From Pseudochrobactrum sp. sp1633 (GTDB lineage Bacteria; Pseudomonadota; Alphaproteobacteria; Rhizobiales; Rhizobiaceae), in assembly GCF_030376605.1 (NCBI RefSeq), contig NZ_JARRAE010000008.1:62001-126000 (forward strand): a DNA stretch of 64,000 bases, read 5' to 3'. The notes under the pieces were generated by a model. It saw nothing but the letters and a program-made list of their open reading frames with translations. It was not told the DNA's origin and made no database searches. This document shows positions 1-8,211 of this stretch, piece by piece. The translations under genes and the position numbers were made by a program. Each line of letters starts with the position of its first letter. Positions within the stretch are counted from its first letter, which is position 1.

Positions 1-432
1 GCTGAAATTATCCGTGGCGGTTTGCTCTCGGTTGATAAAGGGCAGGCGGAAACAGCTGAAGCCTTTGGGATGACCAAAGCGCGTGCATTGCGCCGCATCA
101 TTATCCCGCAGGCTATGCGTTCCATTGTGCCGCCAACCGGCAATCAGCTGATCAGCATGATTAAAGCGACCTCACTCGTGAGTGTGATTGCAATGGCGGA
201 TCTGCTCTATTCAGTACAGTCGATCTACAACCGTACTTTCGAAGTCATGCCGATGCTGATGGTTGCAGTGCTGTGGTATTTGCTGATCACCTCTATTCTG
301 AATGTCGGTCAGAGTGCCATTGAGCGCTACTATAATCGCGGTGAACGCGGTGGCCCTGCGGCTAAAGATGAGGGGGCAGTACCTGCTCAGACAACTATAG
401 CAGGCAGCACCGAACAGGAGGGTGCCCGATGA
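1..432 (+). CDS. Amino-acid ABC transporter permease, 3' part only
   Basis: The reading frame is open from base 1, so the gene starts before the window; 143 codons are visible. The product is the C-terminal half of a polar amino-acid (HisM/GlnP-type) permease of the inner membrane. The EAA loop that contacts the ATPase is seen at visible residues about 16-40 (ETAEAFGMT...IIIPQAMR). Hydrophobic membrane segments follow, and a hydrophilic tail ends the protein. Its stop codon overlaps the ATG of the ATPase by 4 bp (ATGA), so the two are translationally coupled. The transported substrate cannot be told from this fragment. Confidence 0.9.
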   Translation, partial: AEIIRGGLLSVDKGQAETAEAFGMTKARALRRIIIPQAMRSIVPPTGNQLISMIKATSLVSVIAMADLLYSVQSIYNRTFEVMPMLMVAVLWYLLITSILNVGQSAIERYYNRGERGGPAAKDEGAVPAQTTIAGSTEQEGAR

Positions 433-1211
433 CATCCGTTGTAAGCCAAAAGGCGCCGCTTGTACGCGCGCATAATGTGCATAAGTCTTTTCATCATATT
501 GAAGTGCTGAAAGGCATTGATCTTGAGGTGAATGCCGGAGAGGTGATTGTTATTCTCGGACCTTCCGGTTCAGGAAAATCGACATTTCTGCGCTGTATCA
601 ATCATCTGGAAACCATCAATCAGGGCTCCATCTTTGTTGATGATGAGCAGATCGGCTACAGACTGAAAAACGGCCGTCTCACTGCACTTTCCAATCGTGC
701 GATTGCCAAACAGCGCAGCCAGATCGGCATGGTTTTCCAGTCGTTCAACCTCTATCCTCATATGACTGTATTGCAGAATGTGATTGAAGCACCGATGGGC
801 GTGCATGGCAAAAAGCGCGCTGAGGCAGAGGCAATTGCACGCGAATTGCTGGCTAAAGTGGATATGTCGCATAAAATTAACGCCTATCCGCGTCAGCTTT
901 CCGGCGGGCAGCAACAGCGTGTAGCGATTGCGCGTGCTTTGGCTATTCAGCCAAAATTGATGCTGTTTGATGAGCCGACCTCGGCGCTTGATCCGGAACT
1001 CGTAGGGGAGGTTCTGACAACCATGCGCGATCTTGCCAGTCAGGGACTGACTATGATTGTCGTAACGCATGAGATCGGTTTTGCCCGCGAGGCAGCTGAC
1101 CGGGTTGTTTTCATCGATGGCGGACGTATTGTTGAACAGGGAACGCCGGAGCAGGTGCTGGAAAATCCGCAGCATCCACGAACCCGCAGTTTCCTTGGCC
1201 GGTTCATCTGA
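429..1211 (+). CDS. Amino-acid ABC transporter ATP-binding protein
   Basis: A 260-aa ATPase of the GlnQ/HisP class that powers the permease encoded immediately upstream. Walker A GPSGSGKST lies at residues 44-52, the signature LSGGQQQR near 157, and Walker B LMLFDEPTSALDPE near 178-191, with the switch histidine in VVTHEIGFA. Length and motif order are normal for the family. The ATG overlaps the permease stop. Together with the M20 hydrolase that follows, it suggests uptake of an amino acid or N-acyl amino acid that is then hydrolysed; that link is inference from position. Confidence 0.95.
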   Translation: MTSVVSQKAPLVRAHNVHKSFHHIEVLKGIDLEVNAGEVIVILGPSGSGKSTFLRCINHLETINQGSIFVDDEQIGYRLKNGRLTALSNRAIAKQRSQIGMVFQSFNLYPHMTVLQNVIEAPMGVHGKKRAEAEAIARELLAKVDMSHKINAYPRQLSGGQQQRVAIARALAIQPKLMLFDEPTSALDPELVGEVLTTMRDLASQGLTMIVVTHEIGFAREAADRVVFIDGGRIVEQGTPEQVLENPQHPRTRSFLGRFI

Positions 1212-1239
1212 CACATTTAAAGGCTTTTCTGGTAATCAC

Positions 1240-2424
1240 ATGACACAATCTGATAAATTTGCCCGCCTTTCTGACCTCGCTGAACAAGGTGATAATCTGA
1301 AGGCGATCCGTCATCATCTGCATGCGCATCCTGAGCTTTCCTTTGAAGAGGAAAAGACAGCCGCTTTCGTAGCGGAAAAGCTTGAGGCATGGGGCTATGA
1401 GGTGACACGCAATGTCGGCGGACATGGTGTTGTCGGGCGGCTTCAGCATGGCAATGGCAAGCGCAGTCTTGCAATCCGTGCGGATATGGATGCTTTGCCG
1501 ATCCATGAAGATACCGGCCTGCCTTATGCCAGCCAGTTTGCCGGCAAGATGCATGCCTGCGGCCATGACGGCCATACGACCATGCTGCTCGGCGCTGCTG
1601 AATATCTGGGTCGTACAAAAAACTTCAATGGCACAGTTAATCTGGTTTTCCAGCCGGCCGAAGAAGCAGGACAGGTCAGCGGCGCGCAGGCCATGATTGC
1701 TGATGGTTTGTTTGAGCGTTTTCCCTGCGATGCAATTTTTGGCTTGCATAACCATCCGGGAGCACCGGAAGGTAGCTTTCTGATGCGCTCAGGCCCGCTG
1801 ATGGCCTCGTCTGATACGGTGATTATCAAAGTTGTCGGTAAGGGTGGCCATGCTTCGCGGCCACACCTGACGGTTGATCCGGTGATGGCTGCCTCAAGTC
1901 TTGTCATGGCACTGCAAACGGTCGTTGCACGTAATATTGACCCGACAGAAACTGCTGTGATCACAGTTGGCTCCATCCATGGCGGTGAGGCTTCCAATGT
2001 TATTCCGCAGGATGTAACGCTGGCTTTGAGTGTGCGCTCATTCTCACCGGCGGTACGGGATCGTCTTGAGCACCGTATTCGCGAACTGGCAACAGGCCAT
2101 GTGACTGCCTATGGCGCGACTGCAGAGATCGACTATCAGCGTGGCTACCCGGTTGTGGTGAATGCAGAAAAAGAAACGGTTTTTGCAACAGAAGTTGTCA
2201 ATGAACTTGTGGGTGAAGCCAATGTTTCCGTGTGCCCGCTGATCCCCGGCAGTGAAGATTTTGCCTATTTTCTGGAGCATAAACCGGGCTGTTTCCTGCG
2301 TCTGGGCAATGGTGTGAATTCAGCAATTCTGCACAATCCGAAATATGATTTTGCTGATGAAAATCTGACAGTCGGTGCCGCATTATGGGCACGCATTGCA
2401 GAGCGTTATCTGGCAGCTGATTGA
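1240..2424 (+). CDS. M20-family amidohydrolase (hippurate hydrolase / N-acyl-amino-acid hydrolase type)
   Basis: A 394-aa metal-dependent hydrolase of the M20 family, which removes acyl groups from N-acyl amino acids or related amides. Metal-binding motifs are visible: ADMDALP, then MHACGHDGHTTM, the EEAG loop and IPGSEDFAYF near the C-terminus. The central lid and dimer domain carries GKGGHASRPH. The ATG at 1240 is chosen because the frame upstream of it runs through the end of the ATPase gene; it lies 28 bp after that gene and probably belongs to the same operon. The exact substrate is not determined. Confidence 0.9.
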   Translation: MTQSDKFARLSDLAEQGDNLKAIRHHLHAHPELSFEEEKTAAFVAEKLEAWGYEVTRNVGGHGVVGRLQHGNGKRSLAIRADMDALPIHEDTGLPYASQFAGKMHACGHDGHTTMLLGAAEYLGRTKNFNGTVNLVFQPAEEAGQVSGAQAMIADGLFERFPCDAIFGLHNHPGAPEGSFLMRSGPLMASSDTVIIKVVGKGGHASRPHLTVDPVMAASSLVMALQTVVARNIDPTETAVITVGSIHGGEASNVIPQDVTLALSVRSFSPAVRDRLEHRIRELATGHVTAYGATAEIDYQRGYPVVVNAEKETVFATEVVNELVGEANVSVCPLIPGSEDFAYFLEHKPGCFLRLGNGVNSAILHNPKYDFADENLTVGAALWARIAERYLAAD

Positions 2425-2944
2425 TTTTTTAAGCTGCCCGAGCCTTTTAACGCATCAGCTGATCGCCATTATTGATTGATGGCGATCAGTTAAAGGTCCC
2501 GCCTACTTTAATTCGATACGATAATTCTTTATCGCAAAGCGGCAAGGCTGATCGGATTTCTGATCGACTCTATAATGCCTGTTGTTATATAATTTTCCCA
2601 TAGATATCCCGTCATGAACGGGGATTTTATTGCGTATTGCGAAGCGATTATGCGTGGCGCTTCACCATAATAGAGGCAATTGTCCTATTTTTAGAACATT
2701 GCTAATTAAATTCCGAACTACCCAGCTGCATTTCAGTGAATTATTCTTAGCAGGACAAGAGCAGCACAGACCGTTTGGCGGGTTGTGTTGCCCATAAAAC
2801 TAAAAACCAAACATGTAGAAACGTAAAATTGCTGATCAGGTATTGAAGCGCCGGTGAGACAAATCACTGTTCGCTTTCCTGTGCGCTGAACCGCAAAGCC
2901 ATTTCTCATGTTTCATTGTTTTAAATATGCCTAAAGTAGGAATA
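2425..2944. other. 520-bp intergenic stretch
   Basis: No convincing ORF on either strand. It holds the stem-loop at 2459-2489 and then AT-rich sequence, which presumably includes the promoter of the yceI operon. No RNA gene is recognised. Confidence 0.6.
2459..2489. terminator. Perfect 11-bp inverted repeat downstream of the M20 hydrolase
   Basis: CTGATCGCCAT and its exact complement ATGGCGATCAG are separated by 9 nt. No T-run follows directly, so this may be a weak terminator, an mRNA-stabilising hairpin or a palindromic protein-binding site. Confidence 0.45.
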
Positions 2945-3517
2945 ATGAAAATGAAGAAAATCATACTGCCACTGATTGCGACACTCCTATCGGTTTCTGC
3001 GGCGCAGGCTGCAGATTACAAGCTAGATCCGGATCATACAAAGGCTGTTTTTTATATTGATCACTTCAATACATCGACAAACAGCGGCGGGTTTTACGGA
3101 ATTACAGGTGGTATCAGCTACTCACCTGAAACACAGACCGGTTCTGTTAAAGTATCTATTCCGGTGAATACGCTGAATACAGGTCTTCCGGGCTTTGATA
3201 AGCATGTAAAAAGCGCCGACATGCTCGATGCAGAAAAACATCCGACCATCGAATTTAACTCAACGAAATGGAACTTTTCCGACAATAAGCTGGCTTCTGT
3301 TGACGGTGATCTGACCATCAAGGGGCAGACACATCCGGTTCAGCTCAAAGCGACAAAGTTCGGTTGTTACCAGAGCCCGATTTTCAAGGCCGAAGTCTGT
3401 GGCGGTGATTTCGAAGCCACGATTGACCGTACTCAGTGGGGCGTCGACTTCCTTGTAAAAGAAGGCATGGAAAAGATGGTAACCCTCAAAATTCAAGCTG
3501 AAGCTGTTAAGCAGTAA
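2945..3517 (+). CDS. YceI-family periplasmic protein
   Basis: A 190-aa protein with a clear Sec signal peptide that ends at an AQAA-type cleavage site about residue 21. The mature part is a YceI lipocalin-like beta-barrel: it opens with YKLDPDHTKAVFYIDH and contains TVDGDLTIKG-type and TQWGVDF-type strands. YceI proteins bind polyisoprenoids such as quinones. The ATG at 2945 is preferred over the in-frame one at 2927 because AGGA lies just before it. The gene is 16 bp upstream of an exported FMN enzyme and likely co-transcribed with it, so a carrier role for that enzyme's electron acceptor is conceivable (inference). Confidence 0.9.
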   Translation: MKMKKIILPLIATLLSVSAAQAADYKLDPDHTKAVFYIDHFNTSTNSGGFYGITGGISYSPETQTGSVKVSIPVNTLNTGLPGFDKHVKSADMLDAEKHPTIEFNSTKWNFSDNKLASVDGDLTIKGQTHPVQLKATKFGCYQSPIFKAEVCGGDFEATIDRTQWGVDFLVKEGMEKMVTLKIQAEAVKQ

Positions 3518-3533
3518 TCCGGGAGACTGTATT

Positions 3534-4742
3534 ATGATTAATCTGAGCGGTAAAAAATATTCTGCGTCCCTGAGCGTTTTGGCTCTGGCTCTTTCTGTCG
3601 GTTTTGCTCAAGCCGCCGACTATAAAGCCAGTACTGCGGAAGGCCCGGTTAAAATTATTAATCTGGGTGATCTGGAAGGTCAGGTTAAAGCGAATATGGA
3701 AAAAGGTGCCTTCGGATATATCCGTGGCGGCGCTGAAAATGAGCAGAACCTCAATTCAAATACCGGAAGTTTTGACAAGAAATACATCATGCCTCGTGTC
3801 ATGCAGGGTATTGAGCTGTCCGATATCAATCTGTCGACCAGTTTTCTCGGCCTCGACCTGAAGACACCTATCATTCAGGCGCCAATGGCAGCACAGGGGC
3901 TTGCACATCAGGATGGTGAGATTGCTACGGCAAAGGGGATGGCAAAGGCTGGCTCTGTTTTCTCGCTGAGTACATATGGCAATAAAACCATTGAGGATGT
4001 GGCGGCTGTTTCCAAGGGTAACCCCTTCTTTTTCCAGCTGTATATGAGCAAAAACGATGCTTTTAATGTATTCACATTGAAGCGCGCTAAGGATAACGGA
4101 GCAAAAGCTATTATCCTCACGGTGGACTCTCCGGTCGGTGGCTATCGTGAAGATGATATCAAAAACAACTTCCAGTTCCCGCTGGGATTTGCGAATTTGG
4201 AGTTGTTTGCCAGCCAGACAGATGATGGCTCAAAGACCGGGAAAGGTGCGGGAATCAGTGAAATTTATGCTCAGGCCAAACAGGCATTCACACCGGCAGA
4301 TATCAAGTATGTGAAAGATATGACCGGTTTGCCTGTTATCGTTAAGGGGATTCAGTCACCTGAAGATGCCGATGTGGTTATCAAAGCAGGTGCAGATAGT
4401 ATCTGGGTTTCCAACCACGGTGGCCGTCAGCTCGATAGTGGTCCTGCTTCTTTCGATGTTTTGCCTTCGATTGCAAAGGTCGTCAATAAACGCGTACCGA
4501 TTGTGTTCGATAGTGGTGTGCGCAGGGGCTCGCATGTCTTTAAGGCTCTCGCGAGCGGCGCCGATATCGTGGCGGTCGGTCGCCCGATCCTGTATGGCCT
4601 GAACCTTGGCGGCTCAGAGGGCGTTAACTCCGTTATTCAGCAGCTAAATAAAGAGCTGACGATTAATATGATGCTCGGCGGTGCGAAAAACGTTGAGGAT
4701 GTTAAGAAAACCAAGCTTTATACAGATAAGGATTTTGAATAA
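3534..4742 (+). CDS. Exported FMN-dependent 2-hydroxy-acid dehydrogenase / lactate oxidase-like enzyme
   Basis: A 402-aa TIM-barrel flavoenzyme of the lactate oxidase, glycolate oxidase and L-lactate dehydrogenase family. Family marks are FGYIRGGAENE near the N-terminus, FQLYMSK, the active-site segment SNHGGRQLD (His295 and Arg298) and the FMN phosphate loop DSGVRRGSHVFKAL followed by VAVGRP. A hydrophobic N-terminal signal ends in FAQAAD at about residue 28, so the enzyme is predicted periplasmic, which is unusual for this mostly cytoplasmic family. No twin-arginine motif is visible. It follows yceI by 16 bp. The substrate (lactate, another 2-hydroxy acid) is not determined by the sequence. 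Confidence 0.88.
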   Translation: MINLSGKKYSASLSVLALALSVGFAQAADYKASTAEGPVKIINLGDLEGQVKANMEKGAFGYIRGGAENEQNLNSNTGSFDKKYIMPRVMQGIELSDINLSTSFLGLDLKTPIIQAPMAAQGLAHQDGEIATAKGMAKAGSVFSLSTYGNKTIEDVAAVSKGNPFFFQLYMSKNDAFNVFTLKRAKDNGAKAIILTVDSPVGGYREDDIKNNFQFPLGFANLELFASQTDDGSKTGKGAGISEIYAQAKQAFTPADIKYVKDMTGLPVIVKGIQSPEDADVVIKAGADSIWVSNHGGRQLDSGPASFDVLPSIAKVVNKRVPIVFDSGVRRGSHVFKALASGADIVAVGRPILYGLNLGGSEGVNSVIQQLNKELTINMMLGGAKNVEDVKKTKLYTDKDFE

Positions 4743-4769
4743 ATTTCCTGAAAACATGAAGTTATTGAG

Positions 4770-4800
4770 GCGGCTGGTTCACCAGCCGCTTTTCTTTTTG
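4770..4800 (+). terminator. Rho-independent terminator after the FMN dehydrogenase
   Basis: GCGGCTGGT, a 2-nt loop, then ACCAGCCGC and the T-rich run TTTTCTTTTT. It ends the yceI operon. Confidence 0.85.
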
Positions 4801-4876
4801 CGGCAATATTTCAAAGCTTAATGCAGCTCGCGCAGAAGAAGAAATAACTGATTATGATGAGATTGTTTTGTAAAAC

Positions 4877-4966
4877 TGGCGGAGAGAGCGGGATTCGAAC
4901 CCGCGATACGGTTCCCCGTATACACACTTTCCAGGCGTGCGCCTTCAACCACTCGGCCACCTCTCC
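4877..4966 (-). tRNA. tRNA-Ser(GGA)
   Basis: Read on the minus strand, the acceptor stem GGAGAGG pairs with the 3' side, CCA is encoded, and the anticodon loop is CTGGAAA closed by CACGC/GTGTG, which gives anticodon GGA. A long variable arm (TATACGGGGAACCGTA) is typical of serine tRNAs, and the T-loop GGTTCGAATCC is intact. Confidence 0.97.
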
Positions 4967-5490
4967 ACTCAAGACTGATATTTATAAATGATATCAATCA
5001 AAACGCTGTATTTCTAAACAGTGGTCAGCTGTTAAACATCCGTTTCGGCGCGGAATATAGCTATAATGGTCATATGATCAACCATTATTTCTCATTTAAT
5101 TGAATTCAGTTGATTTTCTTGATGGAAAACACGAAATTTATGCTGGAAAACAGGCGCATTTTTAGTTTAACTAATTGAATTATATATGTAAAAATAATTT
5201 GTGGATGGTGGACTGAAATAGCGTGTCTTGAGCGTATATGAAGTGCGTTTCAGTCAGGTGAAGGCACTTCCGGCGTGGAATCTGATGGTGAGTTGTCGAA
5301 TCTCATGAGAATTATTATCATTTGAGATTCTGTTTGATCCTTCAAAATCTGTGTGTTCATGGTTATTTATTGTTTTCGAATAGAGAAATTTAAGAAACTC
5401 TCTGACATGGAAATGACTGTATTCTATTGTATTTTTTACAAGGCGGCATATTTCGATGTGGTGGTTTAAACAAACGGAACATGAGTGATC
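4967..5490. other. 524-bp AT-rich intergenic stretch
   Basis: Contains the promoter side of tRNA-Ser on the minus strand and the region upstream of the small membrane protein gene. It is clearly AT-richer than the flanking genes. No coding frame or RNA that I recognise. Confidence 0.55.
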
Positions 5491-5799
5491 ATGCGTGTGT
5501 TTTTAAATTTTCTGGCAGTTTGGTCCTTAGGGATCAGTCTGCTTTTTGGTATTTTCGATATTGCGCGCTCTGTTGCCCAATCCCGTTTTGTCATCGTGCC
5601 GTTTTTGCAAATCTGGCAGGACTATTTACCTGAATATCTGGCTGCTTTTGCCGGTTTTATAAAACGGAATTTCTGGGCAGGTTTCTGGGAGCAGTGGCTT
5701 GTTCCGGTGTTAAATATGCCCGCATGGTCGTTGTTCTTCGTACTGAGTATATTGTTTTTCGCTGCCGGTAATATCGGACGTAAATCCTATTCAAAGTAG
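5491..5799 (+). CDS. Small membrane protein, function unknown
   Basis: A 102-aa protein with a hydrophobic segment at each end ([19 protein letters not shown] and [15 protein letters not shown]) and an aromatic, amphipathic middle. A GTG at 5485 would add two residues. I do not recognise a named family. It lies just upstream of msrA (50 bp to the preferred start), so the two may be transcribed together. Being on the coding strand with two well-formed membrane segments and a clean stop argues that it is real. Confidence 0.65.
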   Translation: MRVFLNFLAVWSLGISLLFGIFDIARSVAQSRFVIVPFLQIWQDYLPEYLAAFAGFIKRNFWAGFWEQWLVPVLNMPAWSLFFVLSILFFAAGNIGRKSYSK

Positions 5800-5849
5800 G
5801 GCTGTCTGTAGTGCCGGTTAAAATAGAATTGCCAGATTGGACGAGTAAA

Positions 5850-6491
5850 ATGTTGAGACAATATCCAGAACATAAGCTGCGCGTGCCGACGAGCGGAGAG
5901 GCACTTGCCGGTCGGGATCAGGCGATTGCGACTGCTGAGACACATTTTGTTTCCGGACTTCCGCTGCACGGGCCGTGGCCACAGAACATGAAAAAAGTCC
6001 TGGTTGGTATGGGCTGTTTCTGGGGCGTTGAGCGCCTGTTCTGGAATGTGCCGGGTGTTTATGTGACCGCTGCCGGATATAGCGGCGGGTTAACGCCAAA
6101 CCCGACCTATGAAGAAACCTGTACCGGCCTCACAGGTCATAATGAGGTTGTGCTGGTGGTTTACGATCCGGCGGTCGTCTCTCTGCCCGATCTTTTGCAG
6201 GTTTTCTGGGAAGAGCATGATCCGACGCAGGGAATGCGGCAGGGAAATGATGTAGGCACAACATATCGTTCGGGTATTTATGTTTATTCGGATGAGGATC
6301 TGAAGGCTGCTGAAGTCAGCAAAGAGGCGTATCAGCAGGCGCTGACGGCACGTGGTTTTGGTGCGATTACGACTGAAATCCTTCCTGCATCGGATTTTTA
6401 TTATGCGGAAGGCTATCATCAGCAATATCTGGCTAAAAACCCTCAAGGATATTGCGGGCTGCGCGGGACCGGTGTTTCTTGCGTTTTTTAG
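5850..6491 (+). CDS. msrA: Peptide-methionine (S)-S-oxide reductase MsrA
   Basis: Reduces S-methionine sulfoxide in proteins back to methionine using thioredoxin. The catalytic motif GCFWG is present, followed by [12 protein letters not shown] and [14 protein letters not shown], and the resolving cysteines lie in the tail [12 protein letters not shown]. From the ATG at 5850 the protein has 213 aa, the usual length; a GTG start at 5811 would add 13 residues that do not look like the family. The wording is close to what I remember of Brucella MsrA. Confidence 0.95.
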   Translation: MLRQYPEHKLRVPTSGEALAGRDQAIATAETHFVSGLPLHGPWPQNMKKVLVGMGCFWGVERLFWNVPGVYVTAAGYSGGLTPNPTYEETCTGLTGHNEVVLVVYDPAVVSLPDLLQVFWEEHDPTQGMRQGNDVGTTYRSGIYVYSDEDLKAAEVSKEAYQQALTARGFGAITTEILPASDFYYAEGYHQQYLAKNPQGYCGLRGTGVSCVF

Positions 6492-6683
6492 CAGGATCTA
6501 AATCGCAAATTACAGCGATGAAATATGTGTAAGCGCATAAATTTATGATGAAAAAAAATCCGGCGCGTGCCAGATTGACGATTATTAAATTCTGAGCGGG
6601 CGGTAAAAAACAAAATAGTTTGCCGCACAACCGGTGGGTATTGTTTCGCGCAGAATTACTGTGCTATCGGAGGGTGAGTGGTA

Positions 6684-7676
6684 ATGAAGCGTATCGTTAT
6701 GGGCCTGTTGGCTGCGACTTTGAGTGTTTCAGCAGCCTATGCTGCAGAGCTGAAACCAGCCGTTGTTTATGACTTTGGCGGCAAATTTGACAAGTCTTTC
6801 AATGAAGCTGCCTATAATGGCGCGGCTAAATATAAAGCTGATCACGGTACAGCCTATCGTGAGTTCGAAATTCAGAATGATGCACAGCGTGAGCAGGCTC
6901 TGCGTAAATTTGCGCAGGATGGTAATTCACCGGTTGTGATTGCCGGTTTCTCGGCTGTTTCTGCCATTGAAAAAGTTGCCAAAGAATTTCCGGATACGAA
7001 ATTCGTAATCATTGATGCTGTTGTTGAAGCGCCGAATGTGCGTTCCGTTGTCTTTAAAGAAGAAGAAGGCGGCTATCTCGTTGGTATGCTGGCAGCTATG
7101 GCTTCCAAAACTGGCACAGTCAGCTTTGTTGGTGGCATGGATGTACCGCTGATCCGTCGCTTCTATTGTGGTTATGCCGGTGGCGCAAAAGCCGGTAAAG
7201 AAGGCACAAAAGTTCTGAATAACTGGACCGGCGATACACCAGCTGCATGGAATGATCCTGCTAAAGGCAGCGAAATCACCAAAGCCCAGATCGATCAGGG
7301 TTCTGACGTGATCTATCATGCTGCCGGTGGTACAGGTATTGGTGTTCTGCAGGCTGCTGCTGATGCCGGCAAGCTGGGCATTGGCGTTGACTCAAACCAG
7401 AACGGCTTGCACCCGGGCAGCGTGCTGACCTCGATGGTTAAGGGCGTTGATACCGCTGTTTACAAAGCCTTTGAGGATGTTGCTGCAGACAAATTTACTG
7501 CCGGCATTGTGCAGATGGGTCTGAAAGACGACGGTGTCAGCTATGCGATGGATGAAAACAACGCCAAGCTCATTACACCTGAAATGAAAACTGCGGTTGA
7601 AGCTGCCAAGGCAGACATCATCTCCGGCAAAATCAAGGTGCATGACTACACCACAGATAATAAGTGCCCTTATTAA
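6684..7676 (+). CDS. BMP-family nucleoside-binding periplasmic protein of an ABC transporter
   Basis: A 330-aa substrate-binding protein of the Bmp/Med (PnrA-like) family, which binds nucleosides in the periplasm. A Sec signal peptide ends in AYAAE at about residue 21. The mature protein starts with AVVYDFGGKFDKSFNEAA, the family's usual opening, and contains GYLVGMLAAM and VIYHAAGGTGIGVL. The ATG at 6684 is chosen because GGAGG sits about 10 nt before it; GTG 6678 is too close to that site. It has its own terminator, and the ATPase and permease genes follow 535 bp later, so the binding protein is probably made in excess. Confidence 0.93.
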   Translation: MKRIVMGLLAATLSVSAAYAAELKPAVVYDFGGKFDKSFNEAAYNGAAKYKADHGTAYREFEIQNDAQREQALRKFAQDGNSPVVIAGFSAVSAIEKVAKEFPDTKFVIIDAVVEAPNVRSVVFKEEEGGYLVGMLAAMASKTGTVSFVGGMDVPLIRRFYCGYAGGAKAGKEGTKVLNNWTGDTPAAWNDPAKGSEITKAQIDQGSDVIYHAAGGTGIGVLQAAADAGKLGIGVDSNQNGLHPGSVLTSMVKGVDTAVYKAFEDVAADKFTAGIVQMGLKDDGVSYAMDENNAKLITPEMKTAVEAAKADIISGKIKVHDYTTDNKCPY

Positions 7677-7698
7677 TTAAATAGGGTTATTCATGAAG

Positions 7699-7723
7699 AA
7701 GGGCAGTGGTGACACTGCCCTTT
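7699..7723 (+). terminator. Terminator after the binding-protein gene (works for both strands)
   Basis: AAGGGCAGTG, loop GTGA, CACTGCCCTTT. It separates the binding protein gene from the convergent slyX. Confidence 0.8.
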
Positions 7724-7746
7724 CTGCTTTTCTGGGATTGTGCTGC

Positions 7747-7959
7747 TTACCAGTGCGGTGGCTTGGTCACAGAGACTTCCGGCGCTGTTTGCTCTTCCAG
7801 CTCAAGAAACCTGTCGGTCAGTGCATTGAGCTTCTTCGTCAGCGCTGTAATCAGTTTCCATTGCTCTGCAATCTCACCGGAGAGGTCTTCAATTGTCTTT
7901 TCCTGTTCCGCATTGCGAATTTCCAGCTCTGTGAGCCGGTCAGACAGATTTTCAGACAT
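7747..7959 (-). CDS. slyX: SlyX-family protein
   Basis: A 70-aa protein that opens MSENLSDRLTELEIRNAEQE, a coiled coil with heptad leucines, and ends in the family's typical PPHW tail. SlyX has no established biochemical role. It is transcribed opposite to the nucleoside transporter genes that flank it. Confidence 0.9.
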   Translation of the reverse strand: MSENLSDRLTELEIRNAEQEKTIEDLSGEIAEQWKLITALTKKLNALTDRFLELEEQTAPEVSVTKPPHW

Positions 7960-8211
7960 AAGGGGTTTCCTGACTAATCAGAGGGGTGCTTCTTGCTCAT
8001 ATAGTGCACAGAAGTGATATTTCACGCTATTATGAGGGGCGAAATGCGGCTTTGTGGTGGTTTACACACAGTTTTGTGCAATAGCATATATTGTTAACTG
8101 TGTGCCGGAATCAGTTAAAGCAGAATGCGTCGGATGTTTTCATTTGATGTTAGCGATATAGTATTTGATAAAAACGCTCCGGCAATGCGATGACGATGAT
8201 TAACGGATGGG

